Assembly: GCA_029706075.1 (NCBI GenBank)
Contig: JAINUG010000052.1
Coordinates: 1,073,998 to 1,137,997, forward strand
Source: Aldrovandia affinis
Taxonomy: Eukaryota; Chordata; Actinopteri; Notacanthiformes; Halosauridae
Direction of reading: 5' to 3'
Length of the DNA stretch: 64,000 nucleotides
Positions within the stretch are counted from its first letter, which is position 1, and every line of letters begins with the position of its first letter. The notes below the pieces were generated by a model. The model was not told where the DNA came from, did not search any database, and worked only from the letters and a program-made list of their open reading frames with translations. The position numbers and the translations under genes are program-made. This document shows, piece after piece, positions 33,782-45,905 of this stretch.

Positions 33782-35416
33782 CTATGTGTATCTGCGGTTG
33801 AGCTCGTTGATCCTGCGCAGGCCCTCATGGTTCTCTATGGTCCTGTGGATGGTGATGATGAAGGGGAAGGCGGAGGGCAGCTCCACCCTGGTGCTCAGCT
33901 TCTGGTGACCCCAGTGAAGGCAGCGCAGGTGGTCAGACAGGTCCTTCCGCCCGACGCGGTCCAGAGCGTCCCGCAGCAGTTTGGTCTTATTTGGTTTGTC
34001 CCGTGATCTCTCGTACCTGCGCAGAGCGAATTGCAATTCAGAGGTTGCAATTATGGTTGGAATGAAAACCAGCATAAACAGTGGGGCCCCAGTACACACA
34101 GTGTAAACCAGCATAAACAGTGGGGCCCCACAGGACTGAGTTTGTGAACCACTGGTGCAAAGCAATAGTGTCTATCGGGTGTAAACGGGGGACAGATATG
34201 GGTCCGTGATGGGGGGCGTACCAGCCTTCTAACATGCTCCTGGCCTGCATCTTCTTGTCTGACGCAGCGGTGTGGAACTGCCGGAGTTCAGCCCGGGTGA
34301 AGCCCAGCTCGTAGGCCAAAACCGGCCACTCAAAACCCAGGTGACGGGACAGGTCCTGCACAGACTTCAAATTGATAACGGCGTCCTGGAGCAGAGACCA
34401 CAGACCCAGTTTAAGAGCAAAGAAATCAATTAAGATCAAATTAAGCCTACAATTGAAAATAAAATAAAAATGTGTTTCTATTTTTTTTTTCCTGTTTTTC
34501 TCCCAATTTGGTTGCCAATTATACCCTCTATTTATTTCAATTCACCCTACCCCACGAGCCAATTTCCCTGGGCCGGCAGATCCGCCTCCTCTGAGACGGA
34601 ACCCGGCCACATACGTACAATTTTTGTACAGGGATGCCTTTCCACTCCTCGACAAAATCATGCCGGCTCACCCTCCCCCCCCCTGGGGCGGACAGCCAAA
34701 TGCCGCCCCCGATCGGGGCTAACGGCCAGGGCCGGTCTAACGGATAGGCAGCTCACACTCACATCGGACCAGCCAAAATACGGGTGCATTAGACCGCTAC
34801 GCTATCCGCCAGCCCCCAAAGCCTACAATTTCCTAAAAAAAGGTCTGTAATGGGAGTAATGGGAAGCACTGCGATGGAAGATTATTTCATGTTTAATTTG
34901 TACATTTGTAAATTCAGTTCGACTTACCTCTTGAGCTCTATTTGGCATTTTGGTCATTACCAATTTGGATGGTATGGCTGCTAGAAAAAGATAAGATACT
35001 TAACTGATTAATCTCAAGCCTGTCTCTACATAATTCAGTACTTGGGAGAATGCACACTGCACTGCAGCTAACTGCATACATTTACTGCGAACTGTATTAA
35101 CAAGGCCGTTTGAAGGGCACAATAAAGCTTTTGATAATTAAACTGTAAAAAGGTACTGTAGATTGTTACTCACCAATTCCGTCTAAGCCACAGTTAAAAA
35201 ACTGCTGTGGGCAGAACCGAAAACATCAACACAGTGTTGCCAAAGAGATTTTATATTTTTTTACAACAGAGTGCCCTGTTAAAAATTAAGAAAATGGAGG
35301 AGCATGAATGCACCCAGTTACACTTGATTACCTCCAGCAGGGTACTGAGCTGTTGTCCATGTAAATTCATTCTCAGAACTAGCAGACAAGTCGCCTTCAT
35401 CCACATCACATTCTTC
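33782..35416 (-). CDS. Small death-domain protein, unassigned (5' end not resolved)
   Basis: Exons in gene order: 35332-35416, 35174-35204 (31 nt), 34928-34980, 34222-34385, 33782-34016. All boundaries have GT/AG sites and the phases join without a stop, giving about 188 residues. The core NLKSVQDLSRHLGFEWPVLA followed by ELGFTRAELRQFHTA has the helix and Trp pattern of a death domain (compare FADD or CRADD). A tail of about 50 residues (LSDHLRCLHWGHQKLSTRVE onward, ending RRINELNRRYT) does not match any family I recall. The first listed exon starts mid-codon (1 nt completing a codon), so at least one upstream exon is missing from my model. It lies between KBTBD7 and WBP4, where I know of no such gene in human. 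Death domains mediate homotypic assembly in apoptosis and innate signalling; the function here is unknown. Confidence 0.65.
34455..34818 (-). repeat. tRNA-derived SINE, family A, with 12-bp TSD
   Basis: In an intron of the death-domain gene. The flanks aagcctacaatt at 34443-34454 and 34819-34830 are identical. On the minus strand: tRNA-like head, cgtctcagaggaggcgg block, and gggtataattggcaaccaaa tail. Confidence 0.93.
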
Positions 35417-35647
35417 CTATTATCGAGTAATCGTATAACGTAAAAACAGAAGTTATTCCATCTTACTTACTTAGTTGGACTTGATCACTTACTTTGCATA
35501 ATTTGGCTGACTATAAATAACCTATATAGAAGACTACATACTGGAACCGTCCAATAGACTCATGGTGACAGTGTATCAATAAAAATTAAAACCTCTCCTG
35601 ACAATGATTTAGTACAAAATGAACATATTCAAATTTAGTAATGGTCT

Positions 35648-35993
35648 TTTTTGTTTGATTTTTATACCCTCTATTTATTTTGATTTGTCCTCCACAAGAA
35701 CGCGCCGCCCGTTTCTATGAGGCAAGCTAATTCTCAGAGGGCAGCGAACTCCACTTCCTTCGAGACAGAATTCGCCCACCCACGTTCTGGAGACACCCTT
35801 ACACGCTTCTCAGCGAGTTCATGCCAGCTTACCCTCCCCCCTTCCCCTGGGGCGGACAACCATATGCTGGCCCTGATCGGAACTCCCCACCAGGGCCGGT
35901 CTGGTTTCAAACTGTGACCGTGATCGGCAGCTCACACTTGTAAAGGACCAGCCAATACGGGTGCGCTAGACCGCTATGCTATCGGAGGCCCCC
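35648..35993 (-). repeat. tRNA-derived SINE, family A, with 17-bp TSD
   Basis: Between the death-domain gene and WBP4. The flanks aaatttagtaatggtct at 35631-35647 and 35994-36010 are identical, so this is a well-preserved insertion. Confidence 0.93.
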
Positions 35994-36059
35994 AAATTTA
36001 GTAATGGTCTTGAGTTTGAATCCCTTGTTCACCAAAGTCAATATAATTTGTTTTCTTCC

Positions 36060-36400
36060 CAGTAGTTGCAAGTGTCTGGATCTCCATTGGAGGGATGCAA
36101 CACCATTCTTTCACGAGAAATTCCATCATTTAGTGTTCCGTTTATGGTGGTAGAAAACGCTGTCTCAGCTCCATAACGTCCCATAAGTGTTCAATTGGGT
36201 TGAGAAAAGGATGGTGACTGAGACGGCCATGGTAATTTACATCGTGTTCATGCTCATCAAACCATTCAGTGACCACCAGTTTACCTTGCTCTTGAAGGGG
36301 TTGGGTGGACCTAAACCATTCCAGGAAAATGCACCAGACACCGCCAGAACCCTTCATTTACTCAAGTGTTTCCCTTATTTTGGCAGTTACCTATCCTAGG
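36060..36400 (-). pseudogene. Tc1 transposase fragment
   Basis: The minus-strand frame 36142-36357 contains FDEHEHDVNYHGRLSHHPF then LNPIEHLWDVMELRQRF, the C-terminal catalytic region of a Tc1 transposase (NPIExLW). No inverted repeats are obvious. It lies just past the WBP4 3' end. Confidence 0.75.
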
Positions 36401-36453
36401 CCCTGAGTAAGTACTCTGTGTGAACTAGAGCCATTACCAAACCAGTTTAACGT

Positions 36454-36459
36454 TTTATT
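36454..36459 (-). terminator. Candidate WBP4 polyadenylation signal
   Basis: AATAAA on the minus strand about 465 nt past the WBP4 stop. The intervening 3' UTR contains a 16-nt G run at about 36784-36799 (C run in the mRNA). Confidence 0.5.
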
Positions 36460-36921
36460 CAAAACAATTCTGAGAGAAAGACAGAAGTCCTGTGGTGCCG
36501 GTTTCAGAACTCTCCACTGATGGACACACATGATCGATATGCATCAGCACATTAGTAACCTTCCTTTTTCATTAGCACATTACAAAAATACTCTGTGATT
36601 TGCAAATACATTACTCATTAAAAACGGTTTAATCCAGACCATGTTTCAATGTGTCCACTATAACTATTAAAATCCATTACAGCCGTATGTCATTTTAAAA
36701 AGTACAAAAAAAACAAAGACAGACACACAATGCACTCAGAGATGGTGAGCAAAGTAGTTGATTAAGAATGTACAACAGTCAAGGGGGGGGGGGGGGCTTC
36801 CAGCAGTCAGACCAGCTGTTGAAACTGTGGGATAACAAAACCCTTTCCTTAAAACAAAAACCATTCACAGCCCGTTTAAAAGATGTTTTTGGGTTGGAAT
36901 CCATGCATTCGCGTGCCGGCC

Positions 36922-39900
36922 TCAGTCGTCATTCCCCCTCTGGCGAAGGTTTCTGGACTTGCCGTTCTCCACCTTCCTCTTCTTGAAGAATGCCCCTTCG
37001 ACCCCCTCGTCCCCCAGCGAGGTGATGGTCCGCTCCTTGAACCGGACCTTGGGCTCCGGGGGCGGGTCGGAGGGCGCTGGCCCCGCCCCCGCCCCCACGC
37101 CCTCCACTTGGGGCAGCTGCAGGTCCACGCTCTCGCTGCGAGGGACAGAACAGCAACACGCCATGAGCTCCACGGTGACAGCTCAATGTAACTAAACATT
37201 TCCCCCTTAGCCTTCCAACTGCTATACCAGGTGGGAGAGGTAAAACGTTGGCCTTTTGCAAAGTGACTGATTACAAATCAGTAATGGAGTATTTAACTGT
37301 ACATACAGTATATTCATTGCATAACCTATCCTACTTGGTAAATCATAGTAGATTTAGAAACACTATTTTATAGTAAAAGTAAAGAGGTTAATGAGCAGCT
37401 TTAGATTAGGAATATATTCCTGTTTGGTTATTTTATACCAGAAAACTGCAAAATAGAGAAAATGTGTGGTAGTGAAATAATATACAAGCATACTCATTAG
37501 AACATATGTTAACTGTTATGCAATCTTCAAAGGTAATATGTTAATTATCGTGTAAATATACTTTAGACATTATCTAAAGAGTTGCTGAATTTAATCAGGA
37601 GTAGTAAACTGGGAGAAAACTTTTAAAAAGAGTAAAACGTATCTTTTAATGCATGCTAAACTTGTTCAACACAATACACTTGTTCTTATTGCTCTCTGCT
37701 CCGGAGTCCTTTTCACAGAAACTGAAATATTGTGTTGCAAAGGCCGGGCGAACTCACTATGGGTCCTCCTCCTCCTGAATCTGCTCCCATTCCCCATACG
37801 GGTTGGTCCTCCTTGGCCTCTTTGCAGGAGTCTTCTTCTCCTCCACTTTCTCCTCTCGATCACGAGGAGTAGGCTGCTCATTCTTATCTTCACCTTCATC
37901 ACCATCACCATCACCATCATCGTCGTCGTCCTTGTTCTCTTCTGCTCCTCCATCTGAAGGCTGCGACTTCTCATCGTTTCTTCTCTACGGGGGGGGGGGA
38001 ACATCTCCATTTCAGTCATTTCCGAGGGCATTATTTCTGTTATTACTGTCTATCACGTGTACACGCGGTAACATTAGACAAGCCATCTGAAACAAATGTG
38101 GTAAAAAAAACATGCAGCTTCTGAAATGGACATTTTCAGGTGGGTGGCCTCACGCTCGTGTCTCACCCTGAAGCTGATCTTGGGAACCTGGGACTCCCTG
38201 CTGCCCTCCGGCTCTAGTGCAGCTGTCGCCTTGTCCAAGGTCTCCTCCTCTCTTGTCCGGGGGTCAGGCTGGAGGGACAGGGGGTCCAACTGCCTGGCCG
38301 TTTCCCCGCCGTCGCCCGTCTTCTTGGGTGAGGAGTATCCCTCTGGCCTCGCCCAACTGGACTCTGTGAGCAAGAACAAGCAAAGGTTGTTTATTTATTT
38401 TTTTACTCACTCACCTACTTTCCAGGGACACCCTTCTCGGGGAGCTCGTGCCAGCTCTCCCTCCCCCCTCCCCCTGGGGTGGTCAGCCAATCGCTGCCCC
38501 AATTGGGGCTCCCGTCCAGGGCCGGAGCAAAGATGGTTTCTGTGTTACAGCTGCAGTTGTATAATTTTTCCCCATCTCCGTGTTACCACCATTGGTGAAG
38601 CAGAGCTCACCTCCAGTTGCTGTGTTGTAGTAGTACGTATAGCCATCTGGACTCAAGGCCTCCATCCACTGACGGCTCAAAGGTTTCTACAGAAAATACG
38701 TTACAGGCGAGGCATGAATTAAGGCACAACTAAACTTTAATACCGCTGAAAAATCATAAATTTTACACAACTTGGTAAGAAAAGCCATGGGATACAAAGG
38801 CGTCAAGATCACAAAAACAAAATGAAGCGTACCACATTCTCTACTTTCTTCTGTCGTGGCTTCTTTCTTTTCTCCTGAAACCCTTCCGGTTTCTCCCACC
38901 GGGACTCTAAAACAAATACACAAAGAGGCGCTCAGGTACCTATGTGGACATACATGCTTTAAAAATAGTAATATACAAACACACATAGAAGGGGTACTGC
39001 AGGAGAGGTAAGAAACCCAAAAAGGGCTTATACGAGTACCTCCCCTGTAAGATTACAAATGAAATTTGATGCAGATACTGGAACTAGCTAAAGTAACATG
39101 CGCATTGCATGTGTAGCGGAGTTCCAAGACGGGAGTTAAGCATGTGAGCGTCCGCTACAGAATGTGACATCACCCCTTGAGAAGCAATAAGAGTATGATG
39201 AGTTCACTTGGCTGGGGACCTCGGTCTTTATCTCAGCAGGCTAATTGTGTCTCTTGTTGTGTTGTGCGGGGCAGCCCAGCTGGGGCCTCGGTTCGAAACT
39301 CCAGCAAGCAGACCGACATCCATTACACACGCAAGCTTCTTTATCATTGGCTGAGTTTGAACTTGGTGGTGTGAAGGCGAGGCTGGTTTGAGGCCTACCC
39401 CCAGTCAGCGTATTGTAGTAGTAGGTGTGTCCTTCATCAGAGACCCCCTCTAGCCAAGTGTCTGACCTGCTGTTGCTGGACACTACTGCAGGCTTTGAGC
39501 TCGGAGCTTCAGTGCTGCCTTCACAGGCACAAAACAGAAGAAAAAAAGATTAGGCCTTTTTTTTTTTTTTTGCCCTCTGTAATGTAGGGCAAAAAAATGT
39601 AACACTCAAACTTACATTTATAAACTTATTTTTAGGAACATACGACTTATATACATTTTGGAGAAAAGAAATATTACAAATTAAAAATGGTGAGCACAAT
39701 AATATTGATTACATTATATTATTATCAGACATCACGATCCAATTTGTTTTGTCAAGTAGTTCATCAAAAATGTATTCTAGAAAACTAAGACGAAAGTACA
39801 ATAATTACAGTTCCAAAGGAAATAACTAGAGAGGAGAAAATGTATCTGAATAAATGTTCTGCTTTGACAGACTGAAATACTGTTTCCTTGGCAGGCATGG

Positions 39901-42900
39901 ATGTTCAGCGAGCAGCTTTGGGGCTCGTTACCAGATTCGACCCCGAGCCTTTTCAGGTCCTCCTGAAACGCTTTCAACGCTGCCTCCTCCATCGCTGCAA
40001 ACTCCTTGGACATGCGATCTTCCTGCTTGGCTTTGTCCATGCTCTTTTTCTTAATCTGTGGAAAAATGGGCGTCACAACTATCAGTCACAAATGAGTACA
40101 ACAAGGGATACCATGTGTGTATTTTCAATCAATCCATCAATCAATCAATAACTGTATTGTCCCTATAGGGAAATTTGTTTTGCAGGCAGGTTAAAAGACA
40201 CATACAACATTTAATACAACATACACACACACGCGTACGTACAATACCGGTCAAAAGTTTTAGAACACCCCAATTTTCCAGTTTTTACTTAAATGTAAGC
40301 AGTAAGTCCAGTGGGTGGTAAGCGGTAAACTGCCAGAGGTTATATATTTTTTTTAAAAAAAAAAAAAAAAGGTTTAGGGTTACCAAAAACTGAAAAACAA
40401 TGTAAATTTTTGTCAGTGAGTAGTTTCCTACACCATCAAAAGGCACTTGGAAACTGGAGGAAACTCTGACAGGAAGTGACCCAAAGCCACTGTCATGCCG
40501 AAATGTGTCCGCCTGAAAAGAATGTGTCCGGATGCGTCATTGGAATTTTGGACTGTAGTTGCTATGCCAACATGACGAGCTCGCATTCCTGAGTGACAAA
40601 ACCCGGAAGAATGTGTCCGGGTGATGTAATTTAGCTATGAATAAGCTGTACAGCTAAGTTAGCTGCCTTGCTACGAACATAATATATGAATTATAATATA
40701 TAATTATATTATAATTATATAGCCAGCTAGCTACGAAGATAATAATATGCATTGTCTGTTCAGCTGTACAGCTAAGTTATATTCGGTGAACCGGTGCTAT
40801 CGATGAATGGGGAGTAACTTAGCGTCTTGGCTCCCATTCAAATTAATGGGGAGCAAGTTAGCGTCTTTCCGAGTTCTTGTAAGCGGCTTTCCCGGCTGTT
40901 TTGGACCGCGACAACGGCCTGGTTAATGAGCTGGGCTTTCCCGGCCATCTTCTGGGGGGAAAAGTAGCTAGCTAGTCGCTAGTCGCTAATTATATATTAT
41001 AATTCATATATTATGTTCGTAGCAAGGCAGCTAACTTAGCTGTACAGCTTATTCGTAGCTAAATGACATCACCCGGACACATTCTTCCGGGTTTTGTCAC
41101 TCAGGAATGTGAGCTCGTCATGTTGGCATAGCAACTACAGTCCAAAATTCCGATGACATCACCCGGACACATTTTGGCAGGCGGACACATCCTGGCGTGA
41201 CACCACAACAAAATCAGAAGACAAGTTTCTGAGAGTCAACAGCTTGTGTGATAGGCGGCTCACAGGACAACAGCTTCAAGCACAGCTTAGCACTGGTCGA
41301 AGTAAGGAAGTCTCAATTTCAACTGTAAAGAGAAGACTTCGAGCAGCAGGTTTGACAGGTCGAGTGGCAGTAAGAAAGCCATTGCTAAAATAAGAAAAAG
41401 AGGCTTGCCTGGTCCATGAAGCACCGCCAGTGGACTACTGAAGACTGGAAGGTCTTATGGACCGACGAATCAAAATGTGAAATCTTTGGTTCATCACGCA
41501 GGGTTTTTGTACGCCGTCGAGTAGGCGAAAGGATGGTTCTTCAGTGTGTGACACCAACTGTCAAACATGGAGGAAGCGTGATGGTCTGGGGCTCTTTTGC
41601 TAGATCCAGACTTGGCGACTTGCACAGAGTGACTGTTAACCCACGTGGTTAACCCATTACTTGTTCCCTGAAAATAAACTTTTGATGACTCTGAAATGTA
41701 CATTATTTTTCCATTTTTGGTAACTTAAACTTTTTTATTTTTTTACCTCTGGCAGTTTACCGCTTACCTTTGTACCATTTCAGGTTATTCACTGGACTTG
41801 AACTGCTTAAATTCAGTAAAAACTTGAAAATGGGGGTGTTCAAAAACTTTTGACCGGTAATGTACATAGATATACGATTAAAATTGAAATAAATAGCCAT
41901 AAATAGTTGTGTTAAAAGAACAGGGACATGAGCTACTTGTGCAAATTGAGCAAAATAATGGAATGAAGGAGTTCTTGGTCCTGTTACATTTCAACTTGAG
42001 GAACCTGAATCAACGCAATGACGGAAGGAGATCAAATTTACAGTGCAAGGGGTTGTATTGTCACCAATTGTCATCACCACTGCCGACTTGCTCAACACTT
42101 CTTGTATATGTATCCCTGCCTTCTCATTTAATACAAATTAAAAAATAATTACTAACCTTTTCCTTCCCAGTGTTACACTGATCTCGTGTGCAAACTATAA
42201 TTGTTCCTACCATGTATTAATGCACATTTTGTAAGTCGCTCTGGATAAGAGCGTCTGCTAAATGCTTAAAATGTAAATTGTAAATGTAAATGTATTGGAC
42301 TTTCTTAAAACCTCTAGTCTCTGCGCCCGCCTCCCGATACTATCATCTCATACAGAATACAGTGGACTGCTTGCAATTTAAGCTTCACAGCGAATTTACA
42401 TCGCAACAGTGCCCTCTGCAGTTGACTTGATGTTGTTGAAGTTTCTGAAGTAATATCTTGTTGAATTCGTTCAATCAATTCACGCAATATACTTTTAAGT
42501 TTTTAAAAATGTTTTCCAACTTTTGTGGTAATCATCAATGACCGATTGGGGGGGGGGATCTTCGTTGGACTGGATTTTTCATTACACTGACAGTGTTTAC
42601 ATTGTGTACAAATATAGGCCTACATACCTCTTCGATTTTGGCAGCCACATTTTCTTTGTGATTCTTCCCCCTCTCATGAAATTCAACACTCTGTGTGGAA
42701 ATGGTTATAAATTCATAAATAAACTAGTAAACCACTGCAATATAAGTGCGCAATATGCTTTGTTCAAGTATGGAACACCAAGGAAACCACAGCAACGTCT
42801 ATGTGAGAAACGGGTGAATTGTCCGCCGATTTCTTTTTAGCTAATGTTAAAGCTTCTGCTTTAAATTCCAATATGTAGTCATAATCCAATTGCCATTTAA

Positions 42901-43453
42901 AGTGGTTCAAAGCTAAATATAGCTGGCAAGCTATACTAACATAACTAGGAAAATGTTTTTTTTTTTTTTTTAAATAGCTACAAGCCTAAACTGTATATAA
43001 CGTGTGAATAAAAAGCCTACTCACCGGTTTGTTGTCAGCAATCCAACATTTGCAGTACTGGCAGAATTTTTTGGGCTGAGATTTCCAGTAGTCAGCCCTG
43101 TGTAACGCAAACACACAAACAAGACTGTTCGGAAAATATGGCAACAATACAAGTAGAAGATAGCGCTAGCTAAATAGGTAACTAGCTAGCAATACAGCTA
43201 GTTATAAAATCAAACCAAATAACAATATTACAGCGTAAGACAACTATTAAAAAATGTAAAACCCTTAACACGAAAGCAGAGTTATAAAATCCAATAACGT
43301 TTACCCATAACAAGAAACGTGTGTCTATTCATAGCGTTAGCTAGCTAAGATAGATAATGCAAGGAGACACATTGTAACGTTAGCCAAACACTAACGTTAC
43401 ATTTATCACTAAAATTAGTTGGCTAATTTTGCTGGATAGCTAGATACTTACAT
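36922..43453 (-). CDS. wbp4: WBP4 (FBP21), spliceosomal WW-domain protein, 389 aa
   Basis: Component of the U2-containing spliceosome that binds proline-rich splicing factors. Exons in gene order: 43452-43453, 43025-43097, 42628-42690, 39932-40055, 39399-39518, 38833-38906, 38611-38686, 38167-38363, 37758-37984, 36922-37135; 1170 nt, exactly 390 codons. The start codon is split: exon 1 ends AT before gtaagt and exon 2 supplies G. A matrin-type C2H2 finger uses C13, C16, H30 and H36 (C-x2-C-x13-H-x5-H). WW domain 1 runs from W109 to P134 (second Trp W131), WW domain 2 from W159 to P184 (second Trp W181). An acidic Asp-rich stretch follows, then the conserved C-terminus GKSRNLRQRG. In human the same gene neighbours KBTBD6/7. 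Intron 3 hosts a nested Tc1 element. Confidence 0.96.
38385..38530 (-). repeat. Partial SINE, family A body
   Basis: In WBP4 intron 7. It carries only the internal ggagctcgtgccagctctcc to ggctcccgtccagggccgg part; head and tail are missing. Confidence 0.65.
40242..41862 (+). mobile_element. Degenerate Tc1 transposon interrupted by a fold-back element
   Basis: In WBP4 intron 3. The ends (taccggtcaaaagttttaga and complement) match the MITE at 6215-6480, and TA lies at both sides. Transposase remnants on plus include STVKRRLRAAGLTGRVAVRK near 41320 and VLWTDESKCEIFGSSRRVFV at 41448-41510. The frame is broken and the C-terminal DPKH/NPIE region is absent. Confidence 0.9.
40491..41202. mobile_element. 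712 bp fold-back transposon with 4-bp TSD, nested in Tc1
   Basis: Arms 40491-40712 and 40980-41202 are long, near-identical inverted repeats starting tgtcatgcc and ending ggcgtgaca. They contain repeated aatgtgtccgggtgatgt blocks. The 4-bp flanks ccac (40487-40490 and 41203-41206) are a duplication of Tc1 sequence; removing one copy and the element restores a continuous Tc1 reading. No coding capacity. I do not recognise the superfamily. Confidence 0.88.
41965..42540. repeat. Duplicated segment copy 1, split by a V-SINE tail
   Basis: In WBP4 intron 3. 41965-42055 and 42295-42540 match 44278-44610: shared landmarks are gttcttggtcctgtta, aaacctctagtctctgcgcc and acagtggactgcttgcaatt. The intervening 42055-42295 carries a SINE tail (gtcgctctggataagagcg) absent from copy 2. 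Confidence 0.85.
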
Positions 43454-43823
43454 CTTTCACAACTACGCCCGTTTATACTTTACCAATGTACCTAGATTTT
43501 AGTATGATCAAAAATTGGCAGAACCATCAATTCATATATCTCCTCCGAGGGACATTACGAATTTGTCTACATTTGATGACGTCGAGTACGGATATACTCA
43601 AGAGTCAAAATACCTCTGGAATCTGCGTTCTTCACTTCCTGTATAGAATTGCATTCATTTTTAAGTCGACAGATGATAATTCAGTTAGCTAGGAGGCAAC
43701 GTTTTTATGCTTTTTATGTAACTGTGTATATTTTATATAACATTTAAAAAATATATATCATTGTAATAAATTTTCTTATCCAACCAAATTAAAACCTTTA
43801 AAATTAAGCTACTGAACGTGAAT
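43454..43823. promoter_or_regulatory. WBP4 upstream flank
   Basis: The interval between WBP4 exon 1 and the tRNA-Glu gene holds the presumed WBP4 promoter. I see no TATA box or strong motif, and the transcription start is not defined by sequence alone. Confidence 0.4.
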
Positions 43824-43895
43824 TCCCATATGGTCTAGCGGTTAGGATTCCTGGTTTTCACCCAGGCGGCCCGGGTTCGACTCCCGGTATGGGAA
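43824..43895 (+). tRNA. tRNA-Glu (TTC)
   Basis: A 72-nt cloverleaf. Acceptor arms TCCCATA and TATGGGA pair fully, A box tggtctagcgg, anticodon loop with TTC (ctggttttcacccag), B box ggttcgactcc, discriminator A. A run of T at about 43902 is a Pol III terminator. There is no intron. Confidence 0.97.
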
Positions 43896-44277
43896 GGGAT
43901 GTTTTTCTATCTTTGTACAGATTACATTTCTTCGACATACACATACAATGTGTTTTCCAGCATAACGGCGGTATCCATCCTCTAAAATTAAGAATATTTT
44001 TTCTAGAGCAATAGGTAGTACTGCTCTGAATTTTTTATTTTTTTAATTTTTTTACAAAATATAAAATAACACCACTTGACTGACTTCAACAATTGACCCA
44101 TGAGCACACTAAAAACGTACGAGAACCACTGTTCATTTACTGTTCATTTACACGACCACTAGATATGGTCTGTGAACCACTGCCGCACCACACTACTATA
44201 ATTGCATAAAACAATTCTCAATACAAACAAACAAACTACACACCAACACAGCGTAAATTGAAAAGGTTTTTTCAAAT

Positions 44278-44610
44278 GAGTTCTTGGTCCTGTTAAATTT
44301 AAACGTGGGTCACCTGAATGGACGCAATGACGGAATGAGATCAAATTTACAGTGCAAGAGTTATTGGACTTTCTTAAAACCTCTAGTCTCTGCGCCCGCC
44401 TCCCGATACGTCATCTCATACAGAATACAGTGGACTGCTTGCAATTTACGCTTCACAGCGAATTTACCTCGCAACAGTGCCCCCTGCCGTTGACTAGATG
44501 TCAAAACGTAATTCCCTGAACTAACATCTTGTTGAATTCGTTCAATACATTTACACTACATATTTTTACGTTTTTAAGTGTTTTCCCATTTTTGTAGTAA
44601 CCAATCAGGG
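44278..44610. repeat. Duplicated segment copy 2
   Basis: Second copy of the segment at 41965-42540, without the SINE insertion. Together with the repeated tRNA-flanking blocks it shows a tandem duplication around the tRNA gene. Confidence 0.85.
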
Positions 44611-44693
44611 AAAAAATGGGAAGAATAATTTTTTCTCTCTTTGTCCAAGTAGCAACTTTATCTGACCTATTACATTTCTTCGACATACACATA

Positions 44694-45905
44694 CACTGCC
44701 TGGACAAAAAAAAGTCACCACCTGGATTTAACTAAGCAAATAGGTAAGAGCCTTCCATTGGATAATTACTGCAGTGATTAATATGTTTTAGCTTGCAACA
44801 AGTTATTTAAACCTAACTGATGCAGTGAGTAGCTTCTCATTTCTTAAACAACCATGTCGGAAGACATATCCTGTGGTCGTGGAAAATATGTTAATCTGTT
44901 TCAGAAGGGTCAAATTATTGGCCTGCATCAAGCAAAGAAAACAACTAAGGAGATTGCTGAAACTGCTAAAATTGGGTTAAGAACTGTCCAACGCATTATT
45001 AAAACCTGGAAGGATAGTGGTGAACTATCATCTTCGAGGAAGAAATGTGGTCGGAAAAAAATCTCGTGATCGGCGATCACTTAAACGTTTGGTGAGATCA
45101 TATCGTAAAAAATCAACAGTAGAACTCACGGCTATGTTTAATAGTAAAAGTAAGAGCATTTTCACACGCACAATGCGAAGGGAACTCAAGGGATTGGGAC
45201 TAAACAGCTGTGTAGCCTTAAGAAAACCACTTGTCAGTGAGGCTAATCGGAAAAAAAGGCTTCAATTTGCTAGGGAGCATAAAGATTGGATGAGTGGTCT
45301 GATGAGTCCAGACTTACCCTGTTCCAGAGTGATGGGCGCATCAGGGTAAGAAGAGAGGCGGATGAAGTGATGCACCCATCATGCCTAGTGCCTACTGTAC
45401 AAGCCTGTGGGGGCAGTGTTATGATCTGGGGTTGCTGCAGTTGGTCAGGTCTAGGTTCAGCAACGTTATGTGCCCAAAGAATGAGGTCAGCTGACTACCT
45501 GAATATACTGAATGACCAGGTTTTTCCATCAATGGATTTTTTCTTCCCTGATGGCACGGGCATATTCCAAGATGAAAATGCCACGATTCATCCGGCTCAA
45601 ATGTGAAAGAGTGGTTCAGGGAGCATGAGACATCATTTTCACACATGGATTGGCCACCACAGAGTCCAGACCTTAACCCCATTGAGAATCTTTGGGATGT
45701 GCTGGAAGACTTTGCGCAGCGGTCCGACTCTCCCATCATCAATACAAGATCTTGGCGAAAAATTAATGCAACTCTGGATGTAAATAAATGTTGTGACATT
45801 GCAGAAGCTTATTGAAATGATGCCACGGCGAATGCGTGCTGTAATCAAAGCTAAAGGTGGTCCAACAAAATATTAGTGTGTGACTTTTTTTTTGGATGGG
45901 CAGTG
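44694..45905 (+). mobile_element. Degenerate Tc1-like transposon
   Basis: Ends cactgcctggacaaaaaaaa and the reverse (ttttggatgggcagtg) with TA at 44692-44693 and 45906-45907. It split the second copy of the tRNA 3'-flanking sequence: cttcgacatacacatac lies left of it and the ccagcataac block right of it. Confidence 0.9.
44854..45815 (+). pseudogene. Broken Tc1 transposase
   Basis: The frame starts MSEDISCGRGKYVNLFQKGQ with helix-turn-helix TTKEIAETAKIGLRTVQRII. It shifts frame near 45050 and again near 45300 ([15 protein letters not shown]), and a stop follows ATIHPAQM. The last part reads [20 protein letters not shown]. At least two frameshifts and one stop; not functional. Confidence 0.92.

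Noticed and set aside
36876-37261. Several overlapping 80-110 codon frames on both strands
   Set aside because: They overlap the last WBP4 exon; only the frame ending KSRNLRQRGNDD is conserved.
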